Below are positions 16,019 to 26,201 of a stretch of 37,241 nt of DNA, piece after piece. Location of the stretch: positions 1-37,241 of the forward strand of contig MTMO01000042.1 of assembly GCA_002011235.1 (NCBI GenBank), given 5' to 3'. Position numbers and translations under genes: made by a program. Source of the DNA: Archaeoglobus sp. JdFR-27. GTDB taxonomy: Archaea > Halobacteriota > Archaeoglobi > Archaeoglobales > Archaeoglobaceae. The notes under the pieces are model-generated. The model was given only the letters and a program-made list of their open reading frames with translations, ran no database searches and had not been told where the DNA came from. Position 1 is the first letter of the stretch; every line of letters starts with the position of its first letter.

Positions 16019-16479
16019 TTTCTCTCTCCGTTACTATATTTCACCAAAACTGTACCGTTTTCCGTGTTGAAGAGGATTGTTCTGCCCCACCACCCTCCTA
16101 CATCCTCGGCAATTATTTTTATCTCCTCCTCTTTTAACTTATTCTTTACCGATTCTACATTTTTCTCACCAATTTTAAGAACATCTAATGTTGTTTGCTT
16201 AAAGATCTGTGCTCCCCCAGCAATTTTGGCAATTAACCTTTTTTTCCATATGCCTCTATCTTCAAACTCACGAAGCATGACCTCTATTGCATCTTCGGCG
16301 TATTTGGGTATATGCTGACTATTATCAGAACTTCCTGGGAGGAGAATATGTGCTAACCCTCCTATCCTTTTGTGAGGTTCGTAAAGAATAACTCCTACAC
16401 ACGAGCCTAACCCAATGGTCTTAAGTATCACGCCTCCATCAATCCTATATTCGCCAATTCCTACAAGAATTTCCTTCAT
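16009..16479 (-). CDS. cheD: CheD, receptor glutamine deamidase
   Basis: The 156-aa protein carries the CheD motifs TIGLGSCVGVILY (nucleophile Cys at about residue 28) and KRIGGLAHILLPGS (catalytic His at about 45). CheD deamidates receptor glutamines and, with CheC, forms a complex that enhances CheY-P dephosphorylation. It directly follows cheC, with an ATG that overlaps the cheC stop, fitting the usual cheC-cheD pairing. Length is normal. Confidence 0.95.
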   Translation of the reverse strand: MKEILVGIGEYRIDGGVILKTIGLGSCVGVILYEPHKRIGGLAHILLPGSSDNSQHIPKYAEDAIEVMLREFEDRGIWKKRLIAKIAGGAQIFKQTTLDVLKIGEKNVESVKNKLKEEEIKIIAEDVGGWWGRTILFNTENGTVLVKYSNGERKWI

Positions 16480-17084
16480 AATCCCCTCAGTAGATCCATA
16501 AGCTTTTCTAATAGTTTTGTATTTGGAATTAGCAATAAATCGAGGACAATGTCATCGTCACCACGTAATTCTGTTCTGAAAAGTATTACATATTCACTTT
16601 TTTCTGCGAATTCAGCCATCACCGCATCTATCACTGCTGTAACAAAATCTATTGCAAAACTTGGTGGAGAGGGGAGCATGGCAACTCCAAAAAGCTCGGA
16701 TAGTGCGTTGCAAAAAGAGCATGATAAGATATTCCCGGTTTCCGTAATAGCAGAAACGCCAATTTCGTCCATAGTTTCACTTCCACATAAGTGTGTCACG
16801 AGCTTTCTGGTTGATTCTGGCGAGAGTATCACATAAATAAACCCAGATATGGATTTGTCTAATTCTTGAATTGCAGTTAAAACACCAGCAATGATTTCAT
16901 TATTAAATACTTTACTTAATTCAGGGATTCTTAATATTTCCACTTTGGGCACACTCATCTCAATAGTTTTACCAAGCATTTTTGAGAGAGATGTTGCTGC
17001 GTGCCCAGCTCCGATATTTCCCACTTCTCTCAGAGTATCTAGCTCTATATCTGATAATTCAGCTAGTTTAAACAATTTTTTCAC
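16476..17084 (-). CDS. cheC: CheC, CheY-P phosphatase
   Basis: The 202-aa protein contains both CheC active-site helices with the pattern D/S-x3-E-x2-N: DTLREVGNIGAGHAATSLSKM near the N-terminus and SAITETGNILSCSFCNALSEL near residue 110. Both keep the Glu and Asn needed to hydrolyse CheY-P, so a two-site CheC is expected. It lies between cheA and cheD with 4-17 base overlaps. A receptor-linked adaptation role together with CheD is typical of archaea and Gram-positive bacteria. Confidence 0.95.
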   Translation of the reverse strand: MKKLFKLAELSDIELDTLREVGNIGAGHAATSLSKMLGKTIEMSVPKVEILRIPELSKVFNNEIIAGVLTAIQELDKSISGFIYVILSPESTRKLVTHLCGSETMDEIGVSAITETGNILSCSFCNALSELFGVAMLPSPPSFAIDFVTAVIDAVMAEFAEKSEYVILFRTELRGDDDIVLDLLLIPNTKLLEKLMDLLRGL

Positions 17085-18954
17085 CCCCTACTAGGCTTGA
17101 GACATCGAGAATTGGTATTACTCTACCATCTCCAAGAATTGTAACACCGCTGAAACCTTTGATGCCTGTCAGGAAGCCATTTAGTGGTTTAACAACTATC
17201 TCCTGCTGACTTGTTATGACATCCACTATTAGACCGTACTTTTCTCCCTCTTTTTCAATGATTATTCCAATTTCCTTTTCTGGTACACCATTTCTAACAT
17301 TAAAGAGTTCTCTGAGCCTAAAAGATGGGACTAATTTGCTTCTAACATACAAAAATTGGGTACCATGAATAGACTTTAAGTTCGCATCATTTACATAAAG
17401 AGCTTCTACAACACTTGATAAGGGTATAGCGTAATCTTCATCGCCAACTTTAACAATTAGCGACTTTATTATTGCGACGGTTGGAGGCAGAGAAATTCTT
17501 ATCTTCATACCCTTGTCTTTCTCTGAGATAACTTTCACGTTTCCGCCCAACCTTTCAACTTTTGTTTTGACAACATCCATACCTACTCCTCTTCCAGAAA
17601 TCTCAGTAGGTTTATCCTTGGTAGAGAATCCGGGAACAAAAATCAGCATTTTAATCTCTTCATCGCTCATCCTCTCCGCTTCACTTGGTATAATTAAACC
17701 CCTTTCTATAGCTGTTTTCTTTATCTTTTCGGTATCAAGCCCTTTTCCATCATCTTCGATCTCTATTATTATGTTGTTCTTGTCTCTTCTTGCAGATAAG
17801 ATAATTCTCCCAACTTCACTTTTCCCGGCGGCAACTCTTTCTTCAGGCATCTCAATTCCGTGATCTACAGCGTTCCTTATGATGTGAACAAGTGGGTCAT
17901 TAATCTCATCAAGAACAGTCCTGTCCAATTCTGTGTCTAATCCTCCCATTACAAAATCTATCTTTTTACCTGATTTTCTTGCTAAGTCTCTTACCATTCT
18001 TGGAAACTTGTTGAATACTCTTTCAATTTTTATCATTCTTATACGCATAATTTCGTCTTGTAAATTGGTAATAGACTTGTCCATTATATTTACAGCTTCC
18101 CTTAATTCGGAGATATTATAATGTTGAGATATCTGTAGAAGCCTACCCTTGCTTATTACAAGTTCGCCAACAAGGTTCATAATCGTATCAAGTTGCTCTA
18201 TATTCACTCGAATACTTTCAAGAGTTTTTTTCTCCAATTTTTCGACGTTAATTGGTTTTGTTACACCAGTATCGTGTTTTGTTTTAATCTCAATTACCTC
18301 GTATTTTTCAACTTCTCCAATTGTTTTCATTATTCTTTCAATCTCACCTTTTTTACCTTTTATAAAAATGCTAAATCTACCGTCAAATTTGTCACTATCG
18401 ATAAAATCCTCATCAGGCTCAATTTTAACAATTCTTGCAACATCATTTAGAGCTTCAAGGATTAATGCAACTCTTACACTTTTCATAAGACAGTCATCAG
18501 CAAGGGTTACATCTAGCTTTAGATTGTAATCTAAGTCTGATTCCTGAATGAATTGTGTTTTCAAATTTTCTGAACTTCTTTTATTTATTCCCTCAAGAGT
18601 TGCAAGAAGGTTTGAGATATCCATCTCATCGCTGTCCTCGCTCTCTATCTTGGATATAATCTTTTCAATTGTATCAACAGTTGATAGCATAACATCTATA
18701 ATTTCTTCATTTACTTCCATCGATTCTTCCCTTATTCTCCCCAAGATACTTTCAAGATTGTGACACAACTTCTCTAAATTTTTGTAACCCATGAAACCTG
18801 CCATTCCCTTTATTGTGTGAGCAACTCTGAATATTTCATTCAGCGATTCCTTATCACCTCTCTCAACATTTATAAAAGATTGATTTAGCACATCAATGTA
18901 TTCCTTCACTTCCTGGAGAAATTCTCGTTTATAATCCTCCATATTAATTTCCAC
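17068..18954 (-). CDS. cheA: CheA, chemotaxis histidine kinase
   Basis: The 628-aa kinase has an HPt (P1) domain with the phosphorylated His46 in RVAHTIKGMAGFMG, a P2-like region around residues 150-225, the P3 dimer helices (LDTIMNLVGELVISKGRL), the HATPase with N box HIIRNAVDHGIEMPEER, G1 EDDGKGLD, F box FVPGFSTKD and G2 SGRGVGMDVVK, then a CheW-like P5 domain from about residue 490. I chose GTG at 18954, seven bases after GGAGGTG inside the end of cheB; an ATG four codons later lacks that spacing. It phosphorylates CheY and CheB in response to receptors. Confidence 0.97.
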   Translation of the reverse strand: MEINMEDYKREFLQEVKEYIDVLNQSFINVERGDKESLNEIFRVAHTIKGMAGFMGYKNLEKLCHNLESILGRIREESMEVNEEIIDVMLSTVDTIEKIISKIESEDSDEMDISNLLATLEGINKRSSENLKTQFIQESDLDYNLKLDVTLADDCLMKSVRVALILEALNDVARIVKIEPDEDFIDSDKFDGRFSIFIKGKKGEIERIMKTIGEVEKYEVIEIKTKHDTGVTKPINVEKLEKKTLESIRVNIEQLDTIMNLVGELVISKGRLLQISQHYNISELREAVNIMDKSITNLQDEIMRIRMIKIERVFNKFPRMVRDLARKSGKKIDFVMGGLDTELDRTVLDEINDPLVHIIRNAVDHGIEMPEERVAAGKSEVGRIILSARRDKNNIIIEIEDDGKGLDTEKIKKTAIERGLIIPSEAERMSDEEIKMLIFVPGFSTKDKPTEISGRGVGMDVVKTKVERLGGNVKVISEKDKGMKIRISLPPTVAIIKSLIVKVGDEDYAIPLSSVVEALYVNDANLKSIHGTQFLYVRSKLVPSFRLRELFNVRNGVPEKEIGIIIEKEGEKYGLIVDVITSQQEIVVKPLNGFLTGIKGFSGVTILGDGRVIPILDVSSLVGGEKIV

Positions 18955-19996
18955 TACATTTCACCTCCACAAAATGGACAATTTCTTCTGCAATCTCATA
19001 AACGGGTTTTACTGACGTTACAGCTCCAATTTCAATAGCAGCTTTGGGCATGCCAAAGACAACACATGTATCTTCACTTGATGCGATTGTTGCTCCACCA
19101 GCGTCTTTTATTTTTCTCATTCCAAATGCTCCATCGTTACCCATTCCAGTTAATATAACGCCTATAACATTTCCTCCATAAATAGAGACGACGGATTCGG
19201 CAGTCACGTCCACTGAAGGTTTTACTGCATTAACAGGTTTACTATCAATTACTTTTATTCTGGTAACACCTAAAGCTCTTCTTAACTTCATATGATAGCT
19301 GCCAGGTGCGATATAAGCTACCCCTTTCTTTACTTTTTCATTATTTTCAGCTTCTTTAACTTCTATTTCAGACTGCAAATTCAACCTCTCAGCCAAGTAT
19401 GTGGTAAAGCTTGGAGGCATATGTTGTACAACAAAAACAGCTGCAGGTATATCAGATGGCAATCTTGGAATTATTTGCTCTAAAGCAGAAGGTCCACCGG
19501 TAGAAGAGCCTATTAACACACAGAGATCTCTATCCTTGCATTTCCATCTTCCTCTTACAACACTACCCTTAAATTTTCTGAGATTTTGAAATCTTATGAG
19601 ATTTGGATTAGTATTAGTTGCAGCTTCTATCTTCGAAATTATCTCATTTTCAATTGTCGTTAAATCGTAGGTGAGTGAGCTTGGCTTAGCTATAAAGTCT
19701 ACAGCCCCTAATTTAAGAGCCTCAAATGTCTCTCTTGCCCCCTCTTTTGTTAAGGCACTTAACATTATGACTGGTGTTGGTTTTTTCTCCATTATGAGTT
19801 TTAGAGCTGTTAGACCGTCCATCACAGGCATATTGATGTCCAAGGTTACTATGTCAGGTTTAAGCTTCAAAGTTTTCTCTAATGCCTCTTTTCCATTTTT
19901 GGCAGTGTCAACCACTTCAATACCCGCCTTTTTTAATACGTTGGAGATGGCTATTCTCATAAAAGCTGAATCATCAACAACAAGGACGCGAGTCAT
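18944..19996 (-). CDS. cheB: CheB, receptor methylesterase with receiver domain
   Basis: The 350-aa protein joins an N-terminal response-regulator receiver (VLVVDDSAFMR, phospho-Asp in IVTLDINMPVMDG at about residue 55, Lys in FIAKPSS) to a C-terminal methylesterase. The catalytic triad is visible: Ser in LIGSSTGGPSAL, His in VVQHMPPSFT, Asp in TGMGNDGAFG. It removes methyl groups from receptors when phosphorylated. Its ATG overlaps the TGA of cheY (ATGA), so translation is coupled. A roughly 40-residue linker joins the domains. Confidence 0.97.
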   Translation of the reverse strand: MTRVLVVDDSAFMRIAISNVLKKAGIEVVDTAKNGKEALEKTLKLKPDIVTLDINMPVMDGLTALKLIMEKKPTPVIMLSALTKEGARETFEALKLGAVDFIAKPSSLTYDLTTIENEIISKIEAATNTNPNLIRFQNLRKFKGSVVRGRWKCKDRDLCVLIGSSTGGPSALEQIIPRLPSDIPAAVFVVQHMPPSFTTYLAERLNLQSEIEVKEAENNEKVKKGVAYIAPGSYHMKLRRALGVTRIKVIDSKPVNAVKPSVDVTAESVVSIYGGNVIGVILTGMGNDGAFGMRKIKDAGGATIASSEDTCVVFGMPKAAIEIGAVTSVKPVYEIAEEIVHFVEVKCSGN

Positions 19997-20355
19997 ACGT
20001 TCAGAACTTTTTTTACTTCTTCAATCACCTTAATTGCTTGAAATGGCTTTACTATGTATCCCTTCACCCCCAACTTTATGGCTGTCTTCACCATCTGCTC
20101 TTGGCCTACTGCGGTACACATAATTACCTTTGCTTTTGGATCCATTGTTTTAATTCGTCTTAAAGCCTCAATTCCGTTCATTTCAGGCATAACTATATCC
20201 ATCGTTACTAGATCAGGTTTGAGCCGTTCATAAAGTTCGATAGCTTGTTTTCCGTTTTCAGCTTCACCAACAATATCAAATCCTCCAGAAAAAAGAATAT
20301 TCCTCAATAGTTTCCTCATAAATGCTGTGTCGTCGACAATCAGAATTCTTGCCAT
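19993..20355 (-). CDS. cheY: CheY response regulator
   Basis: The 120-aa single-domain receiver has ILIVDDTAFMRKLL, the phospho-Asp in LVTMDIVMPEMNG, Thr in MCTAVGQ and Lys in YIVKPF. In archaea phosphorylated CheY binds CheF and through it the archaellum motor to change rotation. The ATG follows GAGGAGA. It is between cheW and cheB in the operon. Confidence 0.96.
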   Translation of the reverse strand: MARILIVDDTAFMRKLLRNILFSGGFDIVGEAENGKQAIELYERLKPDLVTMDIVMPEMNGIEALRRIKTMDPKAKVIMCTAVGQEQMVKTAIKLGVKGYIVKPFQAIKVIEEVKKVLNV

Positions 20356-20379
20356 CTCCTCTCACCTTTAAGTATTTCT

Positions 20380-20826
20380 TTAGCTTGTGTCAGCCATAAC
20401 TTTGTTTAAGTCTATTAGTATGAGCATACCGTCAGGTAATTTTCCCACCCCCTTTAGGAATTTAGCTTCACTTCTTGTGGTTGTTATATTGGGTAAAGGT
20501 TCTATATCATCTGAAGAGAGGTATTTAACTTCATTAACTGTATCAACCATCATTCCAATTATAGCATTGTTATGCTCGACAACGATTATTCTCGTATTTG
20601 CGTCTATTTCCTTTGCATTCATTCCAAATCTCTTTCTCAGATTTATTATGGTGGCTATCTGCCCCCTAAGATTTATCACACCTTCAACGAACTCTGGAGC
20701 ATTTGGAATCCTCGTGATTCGAGTGGGTTTTATTATCTCCCTTACCTGTAATATGTCTACTCCATATTTTTCTTCTCCCAAATTGAAAACGATTACTTGG
20801 ACAGTCTGAGCATTCAGAGGCGTCAA
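20380..20826 (-). CDS. cheW: CheW coupling protein
   Basis: The 148-aa protein has the CheW/SH3-like pattern [52 protein letters not shown] and the late [22 protein letters not shown]. It bridges receptor tips and CheA. The start is a TTG overlapping the receptor stop (TTGA) and preceded by GGAGGTGA inside the receptor gene; no ATG or GTG with a comparable site exists, so TTG is very likely used with translational coupling. Confidence 0.95.
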   Translation of the reverse strand: MTPLNAQTVQVIVFNLGEEKYGVDILQVREIIKPTRITRIPNAPEFVEGVINLRGQIATIINLRKRFGMNAKEIDANTRIIVVEHNNAIIGMMVDTVNEVKYLSSDDIEPLPNITTTRSEAKFLKGVGKLPDGMLILIDLNKVMADTS

Positions 20827-23555
20827 ATCACCTCCTTTAAAATCTTAAAATTGTTCGTCATTACCTCTAAAGTCTTTCTTGCGACCTTGTTCATGTTTTC
20901 AACAGCTATAGTTACTTGTTGAATTGCTGCAGTCTGCTCCTCTATTGCCGCTGAAGTTTCTTCGCTTGATGCAGCATTTTCTTCTGCAGTTGAGGCTACT
21001 TCTTCAACATTCTTTGCTAACTGTTCGAGTTTTGTTATGCCCTCATTAGCATCTTTTGCAACCACATCTAGCATTTCGCCGATTCGATTAACCATCTCTG
21101 CAATCTCTCCAGCTTTGTTCAATGCGTCTTCAACGACTTTACTACCTTCTACAGACTCTTCTTTGGCTTTCATTATAGCATCTATAACCTTCTTGGTTTC
21201 CTCTTGCACATTCTTAACTATTTCATTTATCTCCTCGGTGCTCTTTCTAGATTCTTCTGCAAGCTTTCTAACCTCATCTGCCACAACTGCAAACCCCCTT
21301 CCATGTTCTCCAGCTCTTGCAGCTTCAATAGCCGCATTTAATGCTAGTAAGTTCGTCTGATCTGCAATCGATTTGATTCTTTCTGTGACTTTTCCTATGT
21401 TTCTAACAGCCTTATTTAGCTCTTCAACTATTTCGGCTGTCCTCTCAACATCCCTTATAATATTGCTTAGAGATTCTAAAGCCTTTACTCCACTATCTTT
21501 CGCACCTTTAGCATCTTCTACTACTTTCTTAGTATACTCATCTGATTCTTGAGCTGAATTTGTGAGGTTTTGAAATATCTCCTTAACAGCTTTTAGATTC
21601 ACGGCAGAAGTATTTGCAAGTTGAGAAAGGTTTTCTGCCCCCGTTGCTATTTGCTGTGATGCTGAAGATATTTGTTGCATTCCTATATTTATCTGATTAA
21701 TCGCCTGATTTGCTTCCTTAGCCTGCTCAGTTGTTTTCTTCATATCTTCTACAGTGTTCTCAACTATCTCACTTAATCTTTCAACAAACTCGTTAAAGAT
21801 TTCAAAAGTTCTTCCAAATTCATCGTCTTTCTCCTTTTTCAATCTTACACTTAAATTACCTTTTCCAAGTTCTTTGATAGCATTTCCGAGCTTTTCGAGA
21901 CAGAGATTAGAATAGTCTAAGAGTTCTTGAATTTCTCTCTCCTTCTCTTTAAGATCTGAAATATCAGTAAATACACCTAAAGACCCAATAAGTCCACCAT
22001 TCTCATCATAAATTGGGACACAAGAAACTAAACCAAATAGCTCTCCTCCATTTGCCATTCTTATAAGAATCTCTTTGTTTAGCACAGGTTTTCTTGTCTC
22101 TATAACTCGTTCTGAAAGAGTCTCCTTACCCTCAGGAACATAGAATAGTGTTGCAGGAGATTTTCCTATCACCTCCTCTGAACTTTTGAAGCCTGCTAGT
22201 TTTGCAAGCTCCTCATTAATGAACCTCACCTTTCCATCTGCTCCCGTAAAAAGGAAGTACACTGGAGATGGCATATTTTTAGCCATCGCCTCTATCAGTC
22301 TGAAAGCTTGTTCAACCTCTCTCTCTTTCTCCTTAACTTTTGAAATATTAACGAAGAAATCCAAGGCTCCTATAAATTCTCCATTTACATATACAGGTAC
22401 ACATGAAAGCAAGATGGGGATTTCTTCTCCATCCTTGTTCCTTGTGATGGTTTCAATTGCTAGTAAAGGTTTCCTCGTCTCAACAACTTTCTCAGCAATT
22501 GTTTTTCCTCCTGCTGCTTGAGTTGAGAATAACTCTGATGGTTTTTTTCCTATTATCTCTTCAGCTCCACCAAAACCAGCAAGCTTAGCAAAGTTATCGT
22601 TTGCATATCTTATTGCCCCCTCAGGATCCACGAACAATACGTATCCGGGGTCAGGTAAATTCTTAAAAAGCTCTTTAATTTGCTTCTCCTTCTTTTTCAC
22701 TTCTGTTATGTCGGTAAAAACACCCAAAGAACCTATCAGCTCGTTATTGCTGTATATTGGAACACAAGAAACTAGTGCGTCCATTTCTCTTCCATTGCTC
22801 ATTTCAATGTGCATCTTTTTGTTTATCGCTAACTCTTCTGTTTCGAGAACTTTTTCTATGAGAGTTTTCTTACCTTTGGGCAATTTAAAAAACTCTGAGA
22901 TTTTTCTGCCTACGAGCTCATTTGATGTACTGAAACCAGCAAGTTTGGCAAACTCATCGTTTACGAACTTTATCCCTCCATCTTTATCTATAAAGGTGAA
23001 ATACACTGGAGAAGGCATGTTTTTAGTTATGTTATCCAATAGGTCGAAGGTTTTTATAGCTTTTCTCTCTCTCTCTTTCATTTCAGTTATATCAACGAAA
23101 ATGTCAAAAGCTCCCAGAAAATCTTCATTTAAATAAATTGGAACGCAGGAAATCAGCAAATCAACTGACCTACCGTCACCTCTTGTAGTAGCTTCTAGGC
23201 CAATTACATGTTCTTTTGTCTCTGCAACTCTTTCAACAATCGTCTTTCCATCACTGCCATTGGTTACCCACCTTTCCGAGGGTTTTAGACCTATCAATTC
23301 TTCTACTTCATTACAACCAAAGAATTTTGCGAAATTATCATTTGCATAAATTATTCTTCCCTCACTATCTACCATCAAAACACAGAAGGGTGGAGGTATG
23401 CTTTTGAACAATACATTTATAAATTCCTTAGTTCTCTTTAGTTCATTCTCTCTTTCACTTAATAGAGTTCTCAGTTTTTTAATCTCTCTTTCAAGTTCGA
23501 CTATCTTTTTATCTCTATTTTTTGGCATATTTTCAACTTTGATATCTGCCGCCAT
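20823..23555 (-). CDS. Soluble methyl-accepting chemoreceptor with four PAS domains
   Basis: The 910-aa protein has no membrane segment. After a short coiled coil it carries four PAS domains of 122-127 residues (about 45-165, 168-290, 293-412, 418-540), each ending with a conserved SCVP(I/V)Y at about residues 137, 263, 385 and 512 and linked by charged helices (EMKERERK type). A HAMP-like stretch follows (about 550-605), then the signalling hairpin with tip [43 protein letters not shown]1 resembles PAS3 and PAS2 resembles PAS4, so a two-PAS unit was duplicated. It should sense an intracellular ligand or redox state and control CheA. It heads the operon. Confidence 0.95.
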   Translation of the reverse strand: MAADIKVENMPKNRDKKIVELEREIKKLRTLLSERENELKRTKEFINVLFKSIPPPFCVLMVDSEGRIIYANDNFAKFFGCNEVEELIGLKPSERWVTNGSDGKTIVERVAETKEHVIGLEATTRGDGRSVDLLISCVPIYLNEDFLGAFDIFVDITEMKERERKAIKTFDLLDNITKNMPSPVYFTFIDKDGGIKFVNDEFAKLAGFSTSNELVGRKISEFFKLPKGKKTLIEKVLETEELAINKKMHIEMSNGREMDALVSCVPIYSNNELIGSLGVFTDITEVKKKEKQIKELFKNLPDPGYVLFVDPEGAIRYANDNFAKLAGFGGAEEIIGKKPSELFSTQAAGGKTIAEKVVETRKPLLAIETITRNKDGEEIPILLSCVPVYVNGEFIGALDFFVNISKVKEKEREVEQAFRLIEAMAKNMPSPVYFLFTGADGKVRFINEELAKLAGFKSSEEVIGKSPATLFYVPEGKETLSERVIETRKPVLNKEILIRMANGGELFGLVSCVPIYDENGGLIGSLGVFTDISDLKEKEREIQELLDYSNLCLEKLGNAIKELGKGNLSVRLKKEKDDEFGRTFEIFNEFVERLSEIVENTVEDMKKTTEQAKEANQAINQINIGMQQISSASQQIATGAENLSQLANTSAVNLKAVKEIFQNLTNSAQESDEYTKKVVEDAKGAKDSGVKALESLSNIIRDVERTAEIVEELNKAVRNIGKVTERIKSIADQTNLLALNAAIEAARAGEHGRGFAVVADEVRKLAEESRKSTEEINEIVKNVQEETKKVIDAIMKAKEESVEGSKVVEDALNKAGEIAEMVNRIGEMLDVVAKDANEGITKLEQLAKNVEEVASTAEENAASSEETSAAIEEQTAAIQQVTIAVENMNKVARKTLEVMTNNFKILKEVI

Positions 23556-23576
23556 GTTGTAAAATTAATCGGTAAG

Positions 23577-23586
23577 TATATATTAA
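23577..23586 (-). promoter_or_regulatory. TATA box of the chemotaxis operon
   Basis: TTAATATATA (minus strand) is centred about 26 bases before the receptor ATG at 23555, with no ribosome site between, so the chemotaxis operon mRNA probably starts leaderless. Confidence 0.55.
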
Positions 23587-23645
23587 TTTCCCATAAAAAT
23601 GAAATTATAGTGTTTTGATTGCAAAGCTGAAGTTTCAAAAAAGTA

Positions 23646-24260
23646 CTACACGATATCTTTGTGGTTTATAATTGTGAAGGAGTCAGACAGTACAGCGACT
23701 CCACCTTTCATACTGAATTTCAAATTTGCTACATAAGTATAATAGGACACATAAGAATCCTCGCTCTTACTTACCTCTATAACCGCGTCATGGAAGGGAG
23801 TTAACCCTTCTACAAGCTCAGAACCAAGAAGTGAAGTTATCATAATTCCCTCTTTGTGCTCAATTAACATTTCGATAGCACAGTTTGTATCGTAGCCATA
23901 TATATTGAAGAAGTTTATACCAAAGGATATTATAACTCTCTGAGAGAGTGGTAGTGCACCCATCACTCTTGATAGATCATTGGATAGGTAAACTTTTTCG
24001 ATTTCATTTAAATATTTGCAACTTTTCTTTGTTGCAATAGTTATAGCATCTCCACTTTCTGGGAAACCATACTTTTTTCCTAGGTGGTTTATCCTTTCTA
24101 CTGCTGCATCTGTCCAAAGTAGCCAAAAGGGCTCTCCGTAATTTTCAGCAATCCATTTTGACACTATTAAGAAGCTATATAAATCCGGATACGTTATTAG
24201 AATTCTATCTCCTTCGCCCGAGATATTGAATACACTTTTCAGAACTTCCACTTCTAACAC
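23646..24260 (-). CDS. Orphan 204-aa protein beside the chemoreceptor, RecA-fold-like
   Basis: I do not recognise a family. The 204-aa protein is soluble and alternates strands and helices: RILITYPDLYSFLIVSKWIAENYG, PFWLLWTDAAVERINHLGKKYGF, RVIISFGINFFN, GIMITSLLGSELVEGLTPFHDAVIEV, then a beta-rich end. The order resembles a KaiC/ArlH-type RecA fold, but no Walker A (GxxxxGK[ST]) is visible, so it would not bind ATP in the usual way. It starts with GTG and a TATA-like box about 20-25 bases upstream suggests a leaderless transcript. It lies 90 bases upstream of the receptor gene, same strand, and could be a motility accessory. The fold similarity is my inference. Confidence 0.65.
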   Translation of the reverse strand: MLEVEVLKSVFNISGEGDRILITYPDLYSFLIVSKWIAENYGEPFWLLWTDAAVERINHLGKKYGFPESGDAITIATKKSCKYLNEIEKVYLSNDLSRVMGALPLSQRVIISFGINFFNIYGYDTNCAIEMLIEHKEGIMITSLLGSELVEGLTPFHDAVIEVSKSEDSYVSYYTYVANLKFSMKGGVAVLSDSFTIINHKDIV

Positions 24261-24356
24261 CCTACGATAGTTAATATTATAAAAAATAAAATTTTCGTTG
24301 AATAATAAAATTTCACATTTGTAATTCTAAAACGAGAATCTCGGTAGGGTGGTATC

Positions 24357-24604
24357 AAGTTAACACCTCCAGTAATTATAGAAAACCATAAATCTCTCTA
24401 ACCAGCTGAACTGAATCAAAAGAACTTCTAGATGGAAAACCAGGATCTCTTTGTTCTTCCTTTTAACAGGGAAAAGAAACTTTCAACAGCATTTCTTAAC
24501 CAAGTTTCATAGTTATAACTTAGCCCCAACCTTTGTAAGCCCATTCATACCAAATAACCTCTGTCAACAACGATCTCTGGTTTTCCATCACAGTATTTTA
24601 ACAC
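24357..24604 (-). pseudogene. Fragment (C-terminal half) of an IS6/IS240-like transposase, copy 2
   Basis: The minus strand encodes VFVLKYCDGKPEIVVDRGYLV, then a stop, then GLQRLGLSYNYETWLRNAVESFFSLLK and, after a frameshift, SWLERFMVFYNYWRC. This is the C-terminal part of a DDE transposase like copy 1, with the second Asp (VVDRG) and the catalytic Glu (AVESFF) still present. The N-terminal half is missing: the fragment begins directly after the stop codon of copy 1. Confidence 0.65.
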
Positions 24605-25235
24605 AAACACTACCTCAACCGATTGTAATACAACATAAACAGTTTACAAAACATATCTCAATTTCCAGGATTCAACAGCTAATTGAACAAAAGAAGATCT
24701 TAATTCTTTGCTTTAGAGAAGAAAATACAGATTTAACCAAACTTATCTCTCCAAAAGGTTGATGCTCAAGTTCCAAATTAAGGCTTTTAGAGCATCAATA
24801 AGCCAAGGAGCTTTGTCTATTATGAATTTAGGCTTATTATCGCAGTACTTCAACACTTATTTGATAAAAGACTTTGTAGTTGGATAATTCCTTGTTGTAT
24901 AGATCTTCATCAGAATTAACTCGTTCCTTTCAACATCAACAACAGCATAGACGTAATACTTCTTTCTCCTTGCCTCAACTACTGCTTTATCTATTGCTAC
25001 AAGATTTCTATGCTTTTTCTCTGTTGTAATTGGTAATTTCTCTTCGAACTTCTTTATCCAGTTCCATACTGATGTTTTAGAGACTGAATGAGGCTCAGAT
25101 AAAATTTTGACAGTTCTCTTGCCGATGATGTTTGGATGTATGTTACTATGCTCAAGATTTTAATCTCCAAAGGTATTTTGTTCTTTTTAAAGATATCAAG
25201 CTCTTTCACAATTTCCTTTACTTTTAATATAATAT
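24605..25235 (-). pseudogene. Decayed IS6/IS240-like transposase, copy 1
   Basis: Reading the minus strand across frameshifts gives an N-terminal helical part (VKEIVKELDIFKKNKIPLEIK), KTSVWNWIKKFEEKLP, VAIDKAVVEARRKKYYVYAVVDVERNELILMKIYTTRN, a stop, VLKYCDNKPKFIIDKAPWLIDALKAL, SVFSSLKQRIK and an end YYNRLR*. The layout is that of a DDE transposase. Key residues are damaged: the usual DET after AID is DKA, and the final catalytic Glu is Lys (LVKSVF). At least two frameshifts and one internal stop make it inactive. Confidence 0.65.
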
Positions 25236-25299
25236 ATAATTTTTAGTATTTATAGCTTTATGATAATGTGGACAGGTCTAAGTAAAGGTAGATATGTAG

Positions 25300-26201
25300 T
25301 ATCCTAAATTATTTCACATCCTTCATCCAACTCTTGTGAGAAAACGAAGAAAGCTAACGAACAAGAAGCCAAGGATAATCAGACAACTAAGCAAGAACAC
25401 ACCAATCAAGGAAAAAGCAGCAGTAATGAGAGTAGCAGAAAGAAGAATCTACCAAATACAAAAAGACAATACAGGGAGACAGGCAGAATCCCTGAACTAA
25501 AACGAGCAGGAAGAAAAGCTAAGCCAATAGCAAAGGAGACAGAAGAAACAATCCTAAAGGCTTACAGCAAGTACAAGCTAAACCCAATAATCCTTGAGAG
25601 GCTTATCGAGAGAGATTATAGCATCCACACCCACCATAACACAATCCACAAAATGATGCTTAAACATGGTCTGGTGGGTTACGAAAGGAAGCATTCAATG
25701 GAATTATGGCAGGGAGACTGGAAGAGAATTTTGGAAAATGGATGATAGCTTTCATGGATGATGCTTCCCGCTTGATCATCTGTTATAGCATATTTGATTC
25801 TGCAACAACCAAGAACACTATCAAAGTTCTAAAGAAAGAATTCAAGGAGTATAGCATACCAGATGAAATTCTTACAGATCTTGAGCAGTTCGTTGCTACA
25901 AAGAACAGATAAAAAGCTAAGCATTCTTTTAAAGAATTTCTAGCTAGAAATGGAGTAAGCATATCCCAGCGAGGATAAACCATCCTCAAATGAATGGAAA
26001 GATAAAGAGATTCTTTAGCTTGATGGAGCAGAAGCTTAACCAGTTTAATCCCATTGATGAGTTTGTCAACTGTATCACTTTTGTAAAACCTCACATCTCA
26101 ACTTTGAAGAGCTAGAGACTCCTTATCAAGCCCCTATAAGGAAGTTACCTGCTGAGAAAGTGCTTGGATATGGGAGGTGGTTACTTGAAAAGGTTGACTG
26201 A
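25300..26201 (+). pseudogene. Decayed IS481-like (rve-type DDE) transposase
   Basis: Across several frameshifts the plus strand reads an N-terminal HTH part (RQLSKNTPIKEKAAVMRVAERRIYQIQKD), RIPELKRAGRKAKPIAKETEETILKAY, HTHHNTIHKMMLKHGLVGYERKHSMELWQGDWK, then KWMIAFMDDASRLIICYSIFDSATTKNTIKVLKKEF, HIPARINHPQMNGKIKRFFSLMEQ and ELETPYQAPIRKLPAEKVLGYGRWLLEKVD*. This is an integrase-core transposase with the first two catalytic Asp visible. The catalytic Glu expected in NGKIERFF is Lys (GKIKRFF). At least four frameshifts and one in-frame stop (25910-25912) make it dead. Confidence 0.75.

Noticed and set aside
17513-18763. Several plus-strand frames opposite cheA
   Set aside because: Shadows of the kinase gene with biased hydrophobic/serine composition; no start signals.
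24451-24762. Plus-strand frame of 103 codons in the IS region
   Set aside because: It is antisense to clear transposase remnants and has no ribosome site or recognisable domain.
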